From an uncultured Paracoccaceae bacterium (lineage in GTDB: Bacteria; Pseudomonadota; Alphaproteobacteria; Rhodobacterales; Rhodobacteraceae): a DNA stretch of 53,136 nt. Below are positions 7,458 through 16,872 of the stretch, in pieces (position 1 is the first letter of the stretch; every line of letters begins with the position of its first letter). Both the position numbers and the translations under genes were made by a program. The notes beneath the pieces were generated by a model. The model had not been told where the DNA came from, did no database searches, and saw only the letters and a list, made by a program, of their open reading frames with translations. The stretch is from NCBI GenBank assembly GCA_934500835.1, contig CAKSTR010000016.1, positions 1 through 53,136 on the forward strand, written 5' to 3'.

Positions 7458-9847
7458 GCTTTCATCCTTTCGCCCGCAGGATCAAAGGGCGGGCGGGTCA
7501 ACACCGTCGCCGCATGATGCCTGCCAGCAATTTCAATTGAGAAATTGCGCTGCGCGGTCGTCGCAGCCGTCTCGCCGGGCGCGATTTCGATCAGCCCCAG
7601 CGCCAGTGTTTTGCCGGTCCGCGCCCCCCGCGCGCCGGATGTGGTCAGGCCAACCACGCGGCCATTTTCCCAAATCGGCTCGTCATGCAGGACAAGCGGG
7701 TGCTCGTGCAGATCAAACAGGACCAGCTTTCGGCGCGGCCCCTCGGCTCGCTGCTTTTGCAACTCGGTCTTGCCAAGGAAGTCCTTCGACCAGTCGACCG
7801 CGAACCCCAGGCCCGCCTCAAGTGCTGTGATGTCTTGGCCCAGATCATGGCCCATGTGGCGAAAGGCCTTTTCGATCCGGCAAGCGTCGAGCGCATAGTG
7901 ACCCATCGGCTTTGCCCCGGCCTGACGAAGCGCCCGGAACACTTCCGCCGCAGAGTTGACTGGAATGTATAACTCCCAGCCCAGTTCCCCCACGAAGCTG
8001 ACGCGCTGCGCCGTGCAGATCTGCCCGGCCACCGTGACGGGTTTCGAGGTCGAAAAGGCGAAGTCCTGCCAGTCATCGGGCGAAAGCGCGGCAAGAAGGC
8101 CCCGCGATCCTGCCCCCATCAAGCCGATCACGGCCTCCGTCTCGGTCACGTCGGCAATCTTGACCTGATACCCGCCGGCGCGCCGCCGCAACCATGCGCC
8201 ATCCCGCCAGCGCGTCGCGGCGCCCGAGACAAGGCGGAAGCGATCCACCCCGTCCCGCCGGATCGTCACATCGGCCTCGATGCCGCCGCGATCATTCAGC
8301 ATCACCGTATAGACGGCGCGGCCCAGCGGCACGTCGAGATTGGCGGTGGCGACATGCTGAAGGTAGGCCATCGCCTCTGGCCCCGAAATGTCGAACTTCC
8401 CAAAGGGCGACAGATCCAGCAGCGTCGTTCCCTCGGCCATCTCGGCCGCTTCGCGCACCGCAATCGGATACCAGGCCTGGGCGCCAACCGAATAGGGCAA
8501 GTCGCGTTCCGAGGCGTCCCTGGCATACCAAAGCCCGCGCTCCCAACCCGCCGTCAGCCCAAAGACCGCCCCAGCCTGCGCCCATTCATCATGCAAGACG
8601 GATTTGCGCAGCCCCCGTCCGGCCTTTGATTGCTTGAACGGCCAATGCAAAGCAAAGACATCCGCGACCGCCTCCTGCATCCGGGTCTCGACATGCGCCG
8701 CCGCCGCGGCCAGGGGATCGACCCGGGCCACGTCAACCTCCCACAGATCGATGGGCGCATGCCCCTCCCGCATCCAGTCGGCCAGCACCCGGCCGACCCC
8801 TGCCGAAGACATCACCCCGACCGAATTCATCCCTGCGGCAACGAAAAGCCCGTCCACCTCAGGGGTTTCGCCCAGCAACATCTTGGAATCTATGGTGAAA
8901 CTTTCCGGACCATTCATGAAATGCTGGATCCCCACCTGGGCCAGCCCCGGAATCAGATCCAAAGCCGCCTCCATGAAGGGGGTGAATTGTTCCCAATCTT
9001 CCGGCATTTCGAGGAAGGGCCGATCCCCCTCTGGCCCATAAGCATCCCAGCTTTTGGCATTGGGCTCAAACCCGCCGATCACCAGTTTGCCCGCGTCGCC
9101 CTTGACGTAAATGCCGCGGTCCAGATCGCGCAGCACCGGGAAAGGATGGGGCATCTCCGGCATCGGCTCGGTCACGACATACATGTGTTCAACCGCCTGC
9201 AGCGGCAGCGCGACCCCGGCCTGATCCGCCAGATGCCTGGACCAGGCCCCCGCGCAGAGGGCGACCTGATCGGCGCGGATCACCTCGCCACCAGCCATCT
9301 CGACGCCACAAACCCGGTTGCCTTCGATCACAAGCCGCGCCACCCGGGCATTCTCGCGGATCTCAACGCCTTGGGCCTTGGCCTGTCTGGCATAGGCCAT
9401 GCACAGATCGACCGGGTTCACATTGGCGTCTTCTTCCACCGCCATCGCGCCGATGATGCCCGCAAGATCCAGCCCCGGAACCGCAACGCCTTCGGGGCCG
9501 GTGATCGTGGGATGCAGGCCAAAATGCCGACCAAGGGAGGCAATGCGATGCAACTCGTCCATCCGCGCCGGATCACGCGCCAGCCAATAGCCCCCGGTGC
9601 GACGATAGCCGGTCGACATCCCGCTTTCGGTCTCAAGCCGGGGAAACAGCTCGCCCGCATACATGGCCAGCCGCGTCGCATTGGGCGTGCCGCGCAGCGG
9701 GCCGACAATGCCCGCGGCATGCCAGCTGGTACCCGAGGTCAGCGTATTGCGCTCCAGAAGGGTGACTCTGAGATCCGCTTTGCGCGTCAGGTGGTAGGCA
9801 AGGCTAAGCCCCACCGCACCGCCGCCAATGATCACGATCTTCCGCAT
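7454..9847 (-). CDS. FAD-dependent demethylating dehydrogenase with GcvT domain (dimethylglycine/sarcosine dehydrogenase family), copy A
   Basis: A 797-residue paralogue of the downstream gene with the same domain order: DAO FAD domain from MRKIVIIGGGAVGLS, FAO_M, GCV_T and GCV_T_C. His43 in TSWHAAG occupies the covalent-FAD position. I place the start at the ATG at 9847, which puts the Rossmann strand at the N-terminus. An in-frame TTG at 9877 has no ribosome site. It is the first gene of the minus-strand operon and faces the LysR gene across a 360-base gap. It likely oxidises a methylated glycine derivative, giving a folate-bound one-carbon unit. Confidence 0.88.
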   Translation of the reverse strand: MRKIVIIGGGAVGLSLAYHLTRKADLRVTLLERNTLTSGTSWHAAGIVGPLRGTPNATRLAMYAGELFPRLETESGMSTGYRRTGGYWLARDPARMDELHRIASLGRHFGLHPTITGPEGVAVPGLDLAGIIGAMAVEEDANVNPVDLCMAYARQAKAQGVEIRENARVARLVIEGNRVCGVEMAGGEVIRADQVALCAGAWSRHLADQAGVALPLQAVEHMYVVTEPMPEMPHPFPVLRDLDRGIYVKGDAGKLVIGGFEPNAKSWDAYGPEGDRPFLEMPEDWEQFTPFMEAALDLIPGLAQVGIQHFMNGPESFTIDSKMLLGETPEVDGLFVAAGMNSVGVMSSAGVGRVLADWMREGHAPIDLWEVDVARVDPLAAAAAHVETRMQEAVADVFALHWPFKQSKAGRGLRKSVLHDEWAQAGAVFGLTAGWERGLWYARDASERDLPYSVGAQAWYPIAVREAAEMAEGTTLLDLSPFGKFDISGPEAMAYLQHVATANLDVPLGRAVYTVMLNDRGGIEADVTIRRDGVDRFRLVSGAATRWRDGAWLRRRAGGYQVKIADVTETEAVIGLMGAGSRGLLAALSPDDWQDFAFSTSKPVTVAGQICTAQRVSFVGELGWELYIPVNSAAEVFRALRQAGAKPMGHYALDACRIEKAFRHMGHDLGQDITALEAGLGFAVDWSKDFLGKTELQKQRAEGPRRKLVLFDLHEHPLVLHDEPIWENGRVVGLTTSGARGARTGKTLALGLIEIAPGETAATTAQRNFSIEIAGRHHAATVLTRPPFDPAGERMKA

Positions 9848-10207
9848 TTCTACCGCTGCCGACTGCCTAGAACGCAAGTCAGACAGAGTGAGCAGAGTTC
9901 ACGCAAGGATAGACAGTTATCATAAGCGATACTAATCTCTCTCAGATAGCTGGACCATTGCTGCCCCGCGCTTGGCTTGTGATAGGCTGTGGATGCAAAG
10001 GAGGATGCCAATGGCATGGAGCCCTCTCGCAATCGCGCGTGATCCGCAGGGACTTCACCTGATACAGCCCCGCCGGCGGCCAGGTGCCGGACCTTGCCCC
10101 AGCCCGCGCAGCAACAAGGTATTGCCAGAAAAATCAACATATTACCCCAGACGTCGTCACAGTCCTGAGTTCCCTGTCCTCAGCCTTGCCCGCAGAAAGT
10201 CCGCACC
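9848..10207. promoter_or_regulatory. Divergent promoter region between flavoenzyme operon and LysR regulator
   Basis: A 360-base gap with no convincing gene. It separates two divergent transcription units and must hold both promoters. It contains ATAAGCGATACTA at 9922-9934, which recurs with two changes ahead of the methyltransferase gene at 11217-11229. LysR-type regulators usually bind such shared intergenic regions and control both sides. Nothing else stands out: no long inverted repeat and no RNA gene. Confidence 0.6.
9922..9934. promoter_or_regulatory. Candidate LysR operator, site 1
   Basis: ATAAGCGATACTA lies 75 bases upstream of the copy A flavoenzyme start. Eleven of 13 bases match ATAACCTATACTA at 11217-11229, the only other promoter expected to belong to the same pathway. 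Just left of it, TTATC and GATAC form a weak inverted pair. Seen in sequence; the link to the LysR protein is inferred from position only. Confidence 0.4.
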
Positions 10208-11215
10208 TTGATCCAAGTGGCCCCAAAGACGCGTCAGAACGGCAAGGACGAGCCGGATATCAACCTCTTTCGCGCGATCGAGGTCTTCATGGCGGCGGCC
10301 GAGATGCAGCAGGTCACGGCCGCCGCCTCGGCGCTGAAGATGACCCAATCGGCCGCCTCGCAGCATCTGAAGAACCTTGAAACCATCTTCGGCGTCTCGC
10401 TGTTTGACCGCTCGGTGCGTCCCATCGCGCTGACCTATGCGGGCGAGATGTTGAAGCGGCATGGCTATCGGCTGCTGAACCAGATCGACGATCTGAAACG
10501 CGACATGCAGCACCTCGGGGCCTCTTCCCTGCCGGTTCTGCAGGTCGGGCTTCTGGCCTCGATTGCGACCACGCTGACGCCGGGGCTTTACGACCTGATC
10601 AGCAAAGAGTTGAAGGTGCCCGAGCTGATCCTGTCGGCCGGCCTTGCCACAGACCATTTTGCGGCGCTGAATGATCGGCGGCTGGATATCGCCATCACCT
10701 CCGAGCGCCTGCTCGAAGCGCCGGGCTACACCTTCACCCCGATCATGGACGAGCCATTTTTCCTTATACTTCCGAGCAGTTACAAGGGTCCAACCGACGA
10801 TATCAACGAAATTTCCCGCCGGCTGTCTTTGGCACGTTTCGGCACCACAACGCCGGTCGGTCGCCGTACCGATCAGCATCTGCAACGCTGCCGGCTGGAC
10901 CTGCCGCGCGCCATTGAAGCTGACAGAACCGCCATGGTCATGGCCGGGGTGATCACCGGCGAATGCTTTGCGATCCTGACTCCGACTTTGCTGATCGACG
11001 GGGTTGCCGAAGGGATGCAGCTGCAAATTCTTCCCCTGCCCTTCGCCCCCTTCAAGCGCACCATTCAACTGGTCAACCGGCGTGACGATCTGGGCGACAA
11101 GCCCCAGCGGATCGCCATCGAAAGCCAGAATATCCTGAAGAAGGCGATTGAGCGGCACTTTCCGAAACTGGGCAATCAGGTGATCTACCATGAGATCGCT
11201 AATCCGTCCCATTAG
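10208..11215 (+). CDS. LysR-family transcriptional regulator
   Basis: A 335-residue LysR-type regulator. The winged helix-turn-helix is in the first 80 residues (AASALKMTQSAASQHLKNLE, followed by FDRSVRPIALTYAGE), with the effector-binding domain after it. The start is a TTG at 10208, the only start that keeps the usual 15-20 residues before the first helix; the ribosome site is weak. It is divergent from the flavoenzyme/transporter operon and sits just upstream of the methyltransferase and aminotransferase genes, so it most likely senses the amine substrate or an intermediate and controls both units. The effector is unknown. Confidence 0.88.
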   Translation: MIQVAPKTRQNGKDEPDINLFRAIEVFMAAAEMQQVTAAASALKMTQSAASQHLKNLETIFGVSLFDRSVRPIALTYAGEMLKRHGYRLLNQIDDLKRDMQHLGASSLPVLQVGLLASIATTLTPGLYDLISKELKVPELILSAGLATDHFAALNDRRLDIAITSERLLEAPGYTFTPIMDEPFFLILPSSYKGPTDDINEISRRLSLARFGTTTPVGRRTDQHLQRCRLDLPRAIEADRTAMVMAGVITGECFAILTPTLLIDGVAEGMQLQILPLPFAPFKRTIQLVNRRDDLGDKPQRIAIESQNILKKAIERHFPKLGNQVIYHEIANPSH

Positions 11216-11216
11216 G

Positions 11217-11229
11217 ATAACCTATACTA
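11217..11229. promoter_or_regulatory. Candidate LysR operator, site 2
   Basis: ATAACCTATACTA follows directly after the LysR stop and lies 84 bases before the methyltransferase start. It resembles site 1 at 9922-9934 (11 of 13 identical). The overlapping segment TAGG-ATAA-CCTA at 11213-11224 is a perfect short inverted repeat. Together these suggest the same regulator acts on both transcription units. Confidence 0.4.
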
Positions 11230-11313
11230 GCATTTTGCGCTGTCCTGATCGCATGACGCGCCACTATCGTCCGTTCCAGACCGGCAGTCCGCGGCACAGG
11301 AACGGAGATAGCA

Positions 11314-12834
11314 ATGCTAGAGCGACGGGGCCGCAGTGCCCGGATGCAAGAACGTCGTGAAAAGACCAGCGTCTCTGCACCCTATGTGCATCGGCGCATC
11401 GGCATTGTCAGTCTGATCGACGACGAGTCGGTGGCGATCATCGAGCGCAACGCCGACCGCATCCTGGACGAGATCGGCATGGATTTCCGCGGCGATCCCG
11501 AAACGCTTGAAATCTTCAGGGCCGCCGGGGCGCGTGTCGACGGGGAGCGGGTCCGCTTTGATCCCGGCTGGTGCCGCGACAAGATCAAGACCGCTCCGAA
11601 GGTCTTTACCCAGCATGCCCGCAACGCGGCGCGCTCGGTCCAGATCGGGGGCGATGCCCAGCTTTTCTGCCCCAGTTTTGGCCCGCCTTTCGTCCATGAC
11701 ATGGAGAAGGGCCGCCGCTATGCCACGATCCATGATTTCCGCGAAATCACCAAGCTGCACTATAGCCTGAACGCGGTGCACCATTCCGGCGGCGTGGTTG
11801 TCGAGCCGGTCGATCTGGCCGTTCCGATCCGCCATCTGCACATGGCGCATAGCCACCTGACCCTGTCTGACAAGCCATTCATGGGCGCCGTCACCGCGCC
11901 CGAGCGGGCGCGCGACACCATCTCGATGGCGAAGCTGGCGATGGGAGAGGAATTCGTCGATCAGAACTGCGTGCTTTACTCGGTGGTGAACACCAACGCG
12001 CCCCTGGTCATGGATGAGACCATGCTTTGGGCGCTGAAGGAATACGCCAAGGCGGGGCAATGCACCGTGGTGTCGCCCTTCGTGCTGGGAGGGGCGATGT
12101 CGCCCGTTTCGGTCGCCGCCACGCTGGCGCAGGTTCTGGCCGAGGTTCTGGCCTGCGTCTCGTTGATCCAGCTGATCCGCCCTGGCGCGCCGGCGGTCTT
12201 TGGCACCTTCTTCTCCCCGATCAGCCTGCGCACCGGCGCGCCGACCTTCGGCACCCCCGAAGGCACTCAGTTCCAGATGTGTGCCAAGACCCTGGCGGAC
12301 CGACTTGGCCTGCCCTTCCATTCGGTGGGGGCGCTTACCGCCTCGAAAGTGCCGGATGCTCAGGCCGGGTATGAAAGCCAGTCGCAGCTGATGGGAGCGG
12401 TGATGGCGGGGGTGAACTTCATCATCCATGCCACCGGCTGCCTCGAAGGACTGCTGACCACCGGCTATGAGAAGATCGTCATGGATGCCGACCGCTGCGC
12501 GGCAATGGCGCGCTTCGTGCAAGGGATCGACTTTTCCGAAGCCGCCCAGGCGATGGACGCTTTCGCCGAAATCGGCCCCGGCGGCCATTTCCTTGGTGCC
12601 GCTCACACCCGCGACAATTTCGAATCCGCCTTCTGGATGGGCGACATGTCGGACAACGGCACCTACGAGCAGTGGATCGCAGAAGGCGGGATGTGGGAGC
12701 AGGATCGCGCTACGGCCAAGGTGAAGCAGCTGCTTACCGACTATGAGGCCCCTGCAATGGACATCGCCATCCGGGAGTCGCTCGACGACTTCGTCGCACG
12801 GCGCAGCTTTGAAATCACTGGAGAAAAGGCATGA
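11314..12834 (+). CDS. MttB-superfamily (COG5598) trimethylamine/glycine-betaine-type methyltransferase
   Basis: A 506-residue member of the MttB superfamily. There is no in-frame TAG, so it is the non-pyrrolysine type, a group that includes glycine betaine methyltransferase MtgB and carnitine methyltransferase MtcB. Those enzymes move a methyl group from a quaternary amine to a cobalt corrinoid protein. No corrinoid-binding partner or MtgA-like protein is in the window. The start at 11314 follows ACGGAGA. Its stop overlaps the aminotransferase start (ATGA). Context points to removal of the first methyl group of a betaine-like compound before the two flavoenzyme demethylations; this is inference. 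Confidence 0.85.
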   Translation: MLERRGRSARMQERREKTSVSAPYVHRRIGIVSLIDDESVAIIERNADRILDEIGMDFRGDPETLEIFRAAGARVDGERVRFDPGWCRDKIKTAPKVFTQHARNAARSVQIGGDAQLFCPSFGPPFVHDMEKGRRYATIHDFREITKLHYSLNAVHHSGGVVVEPVDLAVPIRHLHMAHSHLTLSDKPFMGAVTAPERARDTISMAKLAMGEEFVDQNCVLYSVVNTNAPLVMDETMLWALKEYAKAGQCTVVSPFVLGGAMSPVSVAATLAQVLAEVLACVSLIQLIRPGAPAVFGTFFSPISLRTGAPTFGTPEGTQFQMCAKTLADRLGLPFHSVGALTASKVPDAQAGYESQSQLMGAVMAGVNFIIHATGCLEGLLTTGYEKIVMDADRCAAMARFVQGIDFSEAAQAMDAFAEIGPGGHFLGAAHTRDNFESAFWMGDMSDNGTYEQWIAEGGMWEQDRATAKVKQLLTDYEAPAMDIAIRESLDDFVARRSFEITGEKA

Positions 12835-14159
12835 CCCTGCAAACCAGCTGGAGCCTGGAGGATACGGCTGCACGGCGCGACCGTTACTATGCGGCGAGCC
12901 AGAAGAAGTTCGTCCCCTTCCGCGACCCGATGGTGTTCCGCCGTGGCCAGATGCAATATCTCTGGGACGAGAATGACCGGAAATACACCGATCTGCTGGC
13001 GATGAATGTCTGCGTCTCGGTTGGCCATTCCCATCCGGTCGTGGTCAAGGCCGCGATGGATCAGGCGCAAGAGCTGACCCATTGCACCACGATGTTCTAT
13101 CATCCGGTGCCCGCCCATTTCGCCGAAGAACTGGCGAATACGATGCCGAAAGGCCCCAAGGGCGATATCGAATGGGTGGTCCATTTCACCAACTCCGGCT
13201 CTGAGGCGATTGACCTCGCGATGGCGATGGCGCGCGGCTATACCGGAAATCTGGATCTGCTGGCGCTTCGCACCGCCTATCACGGGCCGACCTCGGCGGC
13301 GCAATCGGTGACCGGCATTTCGGGCTGGCGGCATCCGGGCATGCCCGGCAACGTCGCCTTCGTCGCCGAGCCGAACCAGTATCGCGGCATCTTCGGCCAG
13401 AACGCCGGGGCGGCGCCCTATCTCGAAGAGATCGAGCGGGTCATCCAGACCTCGACGACCGGGCGCATTGCCGGCATGCTGGTGGAAAGCGTGCAAGGCT
13501 ATGGCGGCATTATCGAAATGCCTCCCGGCTATATGTCCGGCGCGGCCGAACGGGTGCGCGCGGCTGGCGGGCTGTATATCGCAGATGAGGTGCAATCGGG
13601 CTTCGGGCGCACCGGCGATCATATGTGGGGATTTGAGGCGGACGGGGTGATCCCCGACATCGTGGTGATGGCGAAGGGGATCAGCAACGGCTTCCCGCTG
13701 GGCGCGGTTGTCGCCCGCAAGGAAATCGCCGCGCCGATGGCCGAGAAGTTCATGTTCCACACCTATGGTGCCAACCCCACCTCTTGCGCCGCGGGTCGCG
13801 CAGTGTTGCAGGTCATCCGCGAGGACAAGGTGCAGGAGAATGCGCGGGTGGTCGGCGCCGCGCTGCTCAAGCGTCTCAAGGCCTTGAAAGAGCGCCATGC
13901 CGCCATCGGCGATGTCCGAGGACGCGGCCTGATGCTGGCGATCGAGATGGTGAAGGACCAAAAGACCAAGGCGCCGGATGCGGCCACCACCTCGGCAGTG
14001 TTTGAAGCCTGCCGCAAGGCCGGGCTGATCCTGTCGAAATCGGGTCCCTTCCAATCCTGCCTGCGGATGGTGCCGCCGATGTGCCTTTCGCTGGACGATG
14101 TCGATCAGGTCGCAGAGGGGCTTGATCAGGCCTTCACCCAGGCCGCCAAAGCCGGCTGA
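12831..14159 (+). CDS. Class III PLP aminotransferase (AGXT2-like)
   Basis: A 442-residue fold-type I aminotransferase of class III. Visible landmarks are NSGSEAIDLAMAMAR for cofactor phosphate binding, the ADEVQSGFGRTG segment with the aspartate that contacts the pyridine nitrogen, and the PLP lysine in VMAKGISNGFPLG. It resembles alanine-glyoxylate/dimethylarginine aminotransferases (AGXT2 group). It is translationally coupled to the methyltransferase. A plausible role is to channel the amino group of the final product, such as glycine, or of a side intermediate to or from glyoxylate; the substrate is not shown by sequence. Confidence 0.88.
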   Translation: MTLQTSWSLEDTAARRDRYYAASQKKFVPFRDPMVFRRGQMQYLWDENDRKYTDLLAMNVCVSVGHSHPVVVKAAMDQAQELTHCTTMFYHPVPAHFAEELANTMPKGPKGDIEWVVHFTNSGSEAIDLAMAMARGYTGNLDLLALRTAYHGPTSAAQSVTGISGWRHPGMPGNVAFVAEPNQYRGIFGQNAGAAPYLEEIERVIQTSTTGRIAGMLVESVQGYGGIIEMPPGYMSGAAERVRAAGGLYIADEVQSGFGRTGDHMWGFEADGVIPDIVVMAKGISNGFPLGAVVARKEIAAPMAEKFMFHTYGANPTSCAAGRAVLQVIREDKVQENARVVGAALLKRLKALKERHAAIGDVRGRGLMLAIEMVKDQKTKAPDAATTSAVFEACRKAGLILSKSGPFQSCLRMVPPMCLSLDDVDQVAEGLDQAFTQAAKAG

Positions 14160-14454
14160 CGAACGCGGCAAATCTGCCTCTGGTCGCGCCCTGCCCGGCG
14201 GATGGCGGATCGGTGCGATCCTCCTCGGACTGGCGCTCGCAGTGGAGGAAGCGGCCGCCCCCGGGCATTCGTTGTGGTGGTCTCGGGTGTATCAGACCTA
14301 CGAATGTCGGGGGAAGTTCGGCGACCGCGCACGAGACGTTTGTAGCCTCTATGCAATGCGGAACCGGCCAGGCGGAACCGGTCAGCGTCAGATACGTTTG
14401 AACATCTGCCGGTGCAGACCTGCCGGTCGGGCGCATCTGCTGAGGAAGACCGGA

Positions 14455-16839
14455 ATGGCTCAGGACAATCCCCCCGCCGCTTCGGTTCCGGGAGAGCGGA
14501 CCGTCCCCGTGGCCGAGGCTGACAACGGCCAGATCGTGCGCGTGGCGGCCGGGCTGGTGATTGCGGCGGTGGTGATTGGCGGGCTCTATCTGGGCCAGGG
14601 TGTGCTGATCCCGCTGGCAATCGCCTTTCTGCTGAGTTTCGCGCTCGGCCCGCTGGTGACCATGCTCTGCCGGATCGGCTTGTCGCGTCTACTGTCTGTC
14701 TGCGCGGTCATGCTGATTGTGGGCGTCTTCATCGCCGCCCTCGGCCTGCTGGTCGGTTCGCAGATCCGCGCGATCAGCGCCGAGCTTCCCGCCTACAAGT
14801 ACACGATCCGCGCCAAGATCGATGAGATCGGCAGTCAGATGCGCGGCCCGGGCTTTCTGGATGGTGCGATTGAAACGGTGGGCACCGTTCAGAGCGAGGT
14901 GAACGCGGCGGCCGGCACCGATGTGACCGAGCCCGCGCAGAAGGTGCAGGTCGTGCCGCCGCCGACCTCTCCGTTCGAGACCGCCCTCGCATGGCTTGCC
15001 CCGACGCTGGAGCCGATTGCCACCGCGGGTATTGTGCTGGTCTTCGTTTTCCTCGTGCTGCTTGACCGGGGGAATCTGCGTGACCGGCTGATCCGGCTGA
15101 TGGGGGGCAATCTGCACCGCTCCACCGACGCGCTGGAAGAGGCGGGACGGCGCATCTCGAAATATCTGCTGATGCAGGTGGTGGTGAACGTCACCTATGC
15201 GATCCCGATGGCGCTTGGCCTGTGGTTCATCGGCGTGCCGGGCTGGATCCTCTGGGGGGCACTGGCGGCGCTGATGCGCTTCATTCCCTATGTCGGGCCT
15301 CTTCTCTCATCCATCTTCCCGCTGGCGCTCGCCTTCGCGGTGGATCCGGGCTGGCATATGTTCCTCTGGGCGCTGGCGCTGATCCTGGCTCTGGAGCTGA
15401 TCAGCAACAATATTGTCGAGCCGATGCTCTATGGCACATCAACCGGGCTTTCGGCGATTTCGCTGATCGCGGCGGCCACCTTCTGGACCGCACTCTGGGG
15501 GCCGATCGGGCTGATCCTCTCTACCCCGCTGACGGTCTGTCTGCTGGTCCTTGGCCGCAATCTGCCGCAACTGCAGTTTTTTGAAGTGCTGCTCGGCTCG
15601 ACGCCGGTGCTGGATGTGCCGACGCGGATCTACCAGCGCCTGCTGGCCGATGATGCCGATGAGGCGATCGAGATCGCCGACCAGAGCGTGGACGAAATCG
15701 GCATCATCGAATTCTACAACAGCCATGGCACCGATGTGCTGCGCCAGGTCAGCGACAATTACTTTGGCAATGCCCGGGCCGAGCACCGGCTGCGTGTCGC
15801 AAATTGTATGGATGAGCTGCTGGACGACCTGCGCAGCAGCTACCCGCCGCCAGCCGCTGCCGATGGCCCGCCGCGCATCGCCTGTATCGGCGGCAAATGG
15901 GAGGTGGACAGCATCGCCTGCGAAATGCTGGTCCATGCTCTGGAGCTGCAGGGCATGCCCGCCATCCAGCGCCGCGAGGGGGTGGTGACAGCGCGCCATG
16001 TCGACAAGCTGGCGCTGGACGGGATTGAGGTGGTTTGCCTCAGCTATCTCAGCCGTGATCCGTCCACGGCCATCCGGGCCTATTGCCGCCGCCTGCGACA
16101 TCGCTGGCCAGAGCTGCGCATTGTCGTCGCACTCTGGAACGCCCCCGCCGATCTTCTCGAACAGGCCCGCATCCGCGACTTGGGCGCGGATGAGGTTGTC
16201 ACCTCGGTCAATGAGGCGGTGCACCGGCTGCGGCGCATGCTTACCCCGGCCGAGGCGCTGCGCGACCAGATCGCCCCCGCACCCGAGAACGACGCCGAAC
16301 GTGTAGCAGCCCTTCAGATGAGTGACGTGCTGAGCGGCCATTCGCGTGAAGACCTGGACGCGCTGGCGCGGCGGGCCGCGGATGTTTTCGACGTGAAATT
16401 CGCAGTGATCTCGGCCATTGACGCCGATACCGAATTCATCATCGGCCAGAGCATGGATCTGCCGGGCCGCCAGACCCGCGATGGCACCGCCATGATCACC
16501 ATGCCGCGCGATGAGGCGATCTGCGATCACGTTGTGGCTTCTGGCGATCTGCTGGTGGTCAATGACACCGAACGCGACCCGCGTTTTGCCGATCACCCGG
16601 CGATCCGCCTCTGGAGCACACGGTTCTACGCTGGCGCGCCGCTGGCCGATCAGAAGGGCCGTGTGTTTGGCGCCTTCTGCCTGCTTGACACCGAGCCGCG
16701 CGAATTGTCCGGGGAAGAGCTGACATTGTTGCAGAGCATGGCCACGGACACGGTGTCACTGATCACCGGCGAAGAGACGTCGACCACCCCCGCGAAGGCC
16801 CGCGAAAGCGAGGGTTCGACGGAGCTAACAGGTCGCTGA
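14455..16839 (+). CDS. AI-2E family transporter fused to a B12-fold-like domain and a GAF domain
   Basis: A 794-residue protein. Residues about 25-370 form an AI-2E/PerM-type multi-span membrane domain with the conserved LMRFIPYVGPLLSSIFPLALA block and a STGLSAISLIAAATFW segment. A linker follows, then about 470-600 a Rossmann-like domain (RIACIGGKWEVDSIACEML, later CLSYLSRDPS) shaped like a cobalamin-binding domain but lacking the DxHxxG cobalt ligand motif. The end (about 630-780) is a GAF domain (FAVISAIDADTEFIIGQS, FYAGAPLADQKGRVFGAFCLLD). I chose the ATG at 14455 because it follows TGAGGAAG and opens the membrane domain; upstream in-frame codons overlap the aminotransferase. The 295 bases before it hold nothing recognisable. 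Normal family members end near residue 360, so the sensory tail is the odd part. Confidence 0.8.
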   Translation: MAQDNPPAASVPGERTVPVAEADNGQIVRVAAGLVIAAVVIGGLYLGQGVLIPLAIAFLLSFALGPLVTMLCRIGLSRLLSVCAVMLIVGVFIAALGLLVGSQIRAISAELPAYKYTIRAKIDEIGSQMRGPGFLDGAIETVGTVQSEVNAAAGTDVTEPAQKVQVVPPPTSPFETALAWLAPTLEPIATAGIVLVFVFLVLLDRGNLRDRLIRLMGGNLHRSTDALEEAGRRISKYLLMQVVVNVTYAIPMALGLWFIGVPGWILWGALAALMRFIPYVGPLLSSIFPLALAFAVDPGWHMFLWALALILALELISNNIVEPMLYGTSTGLSAISLIAAATFWTALWGPIGLILSTPLTVCLLVLGRNLPQLQFFEVLLGSTPVLDVPTRIYQRLLADDADEAIEIADQSVDEIGIIEFYNSHGTDVLRQVSDNYFGNARAEHRLRVANCMDELLDDLRSSYPPPAAADGPPRIACIGGKWEVDSIACEMLVHALELQGMPAIQRREGVVTARHVDKLALDGIEVVCLSYLSRDPSTAIRAYCRRLRHRWPELRIVVALWNAPADLLEQARIRDLGADEVVTSVNEAVHRLRRMLTPAEALRDQIAPAPENDAERVAALQMSDVLSGHSREDLDALARRAADVFDVKFAVISAIDADTEFIIGQSMDLPGRQTRDGTAMITMPRDEAICDHVVASGDLLVVNDTERDPRFADHPAIRLWSTRFYAGAPLADQKGRVFGAFCLLDTEPRELSGEELTLLQSMATDTVSLITGEETSTTPAKARESEGSTELTGR

Positions 16840-16872
16840 ATTGGTCTTGCGGCCGGAATGTTTTCTTCTTCC

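Noticed and set aside
11314..12834. Pyrrolysine-containing MttB
   Set aside because: The 506-codon frame has no in-frame TAG and no pylTSBCD genes are seen; it is a non-pyrrolysine member.
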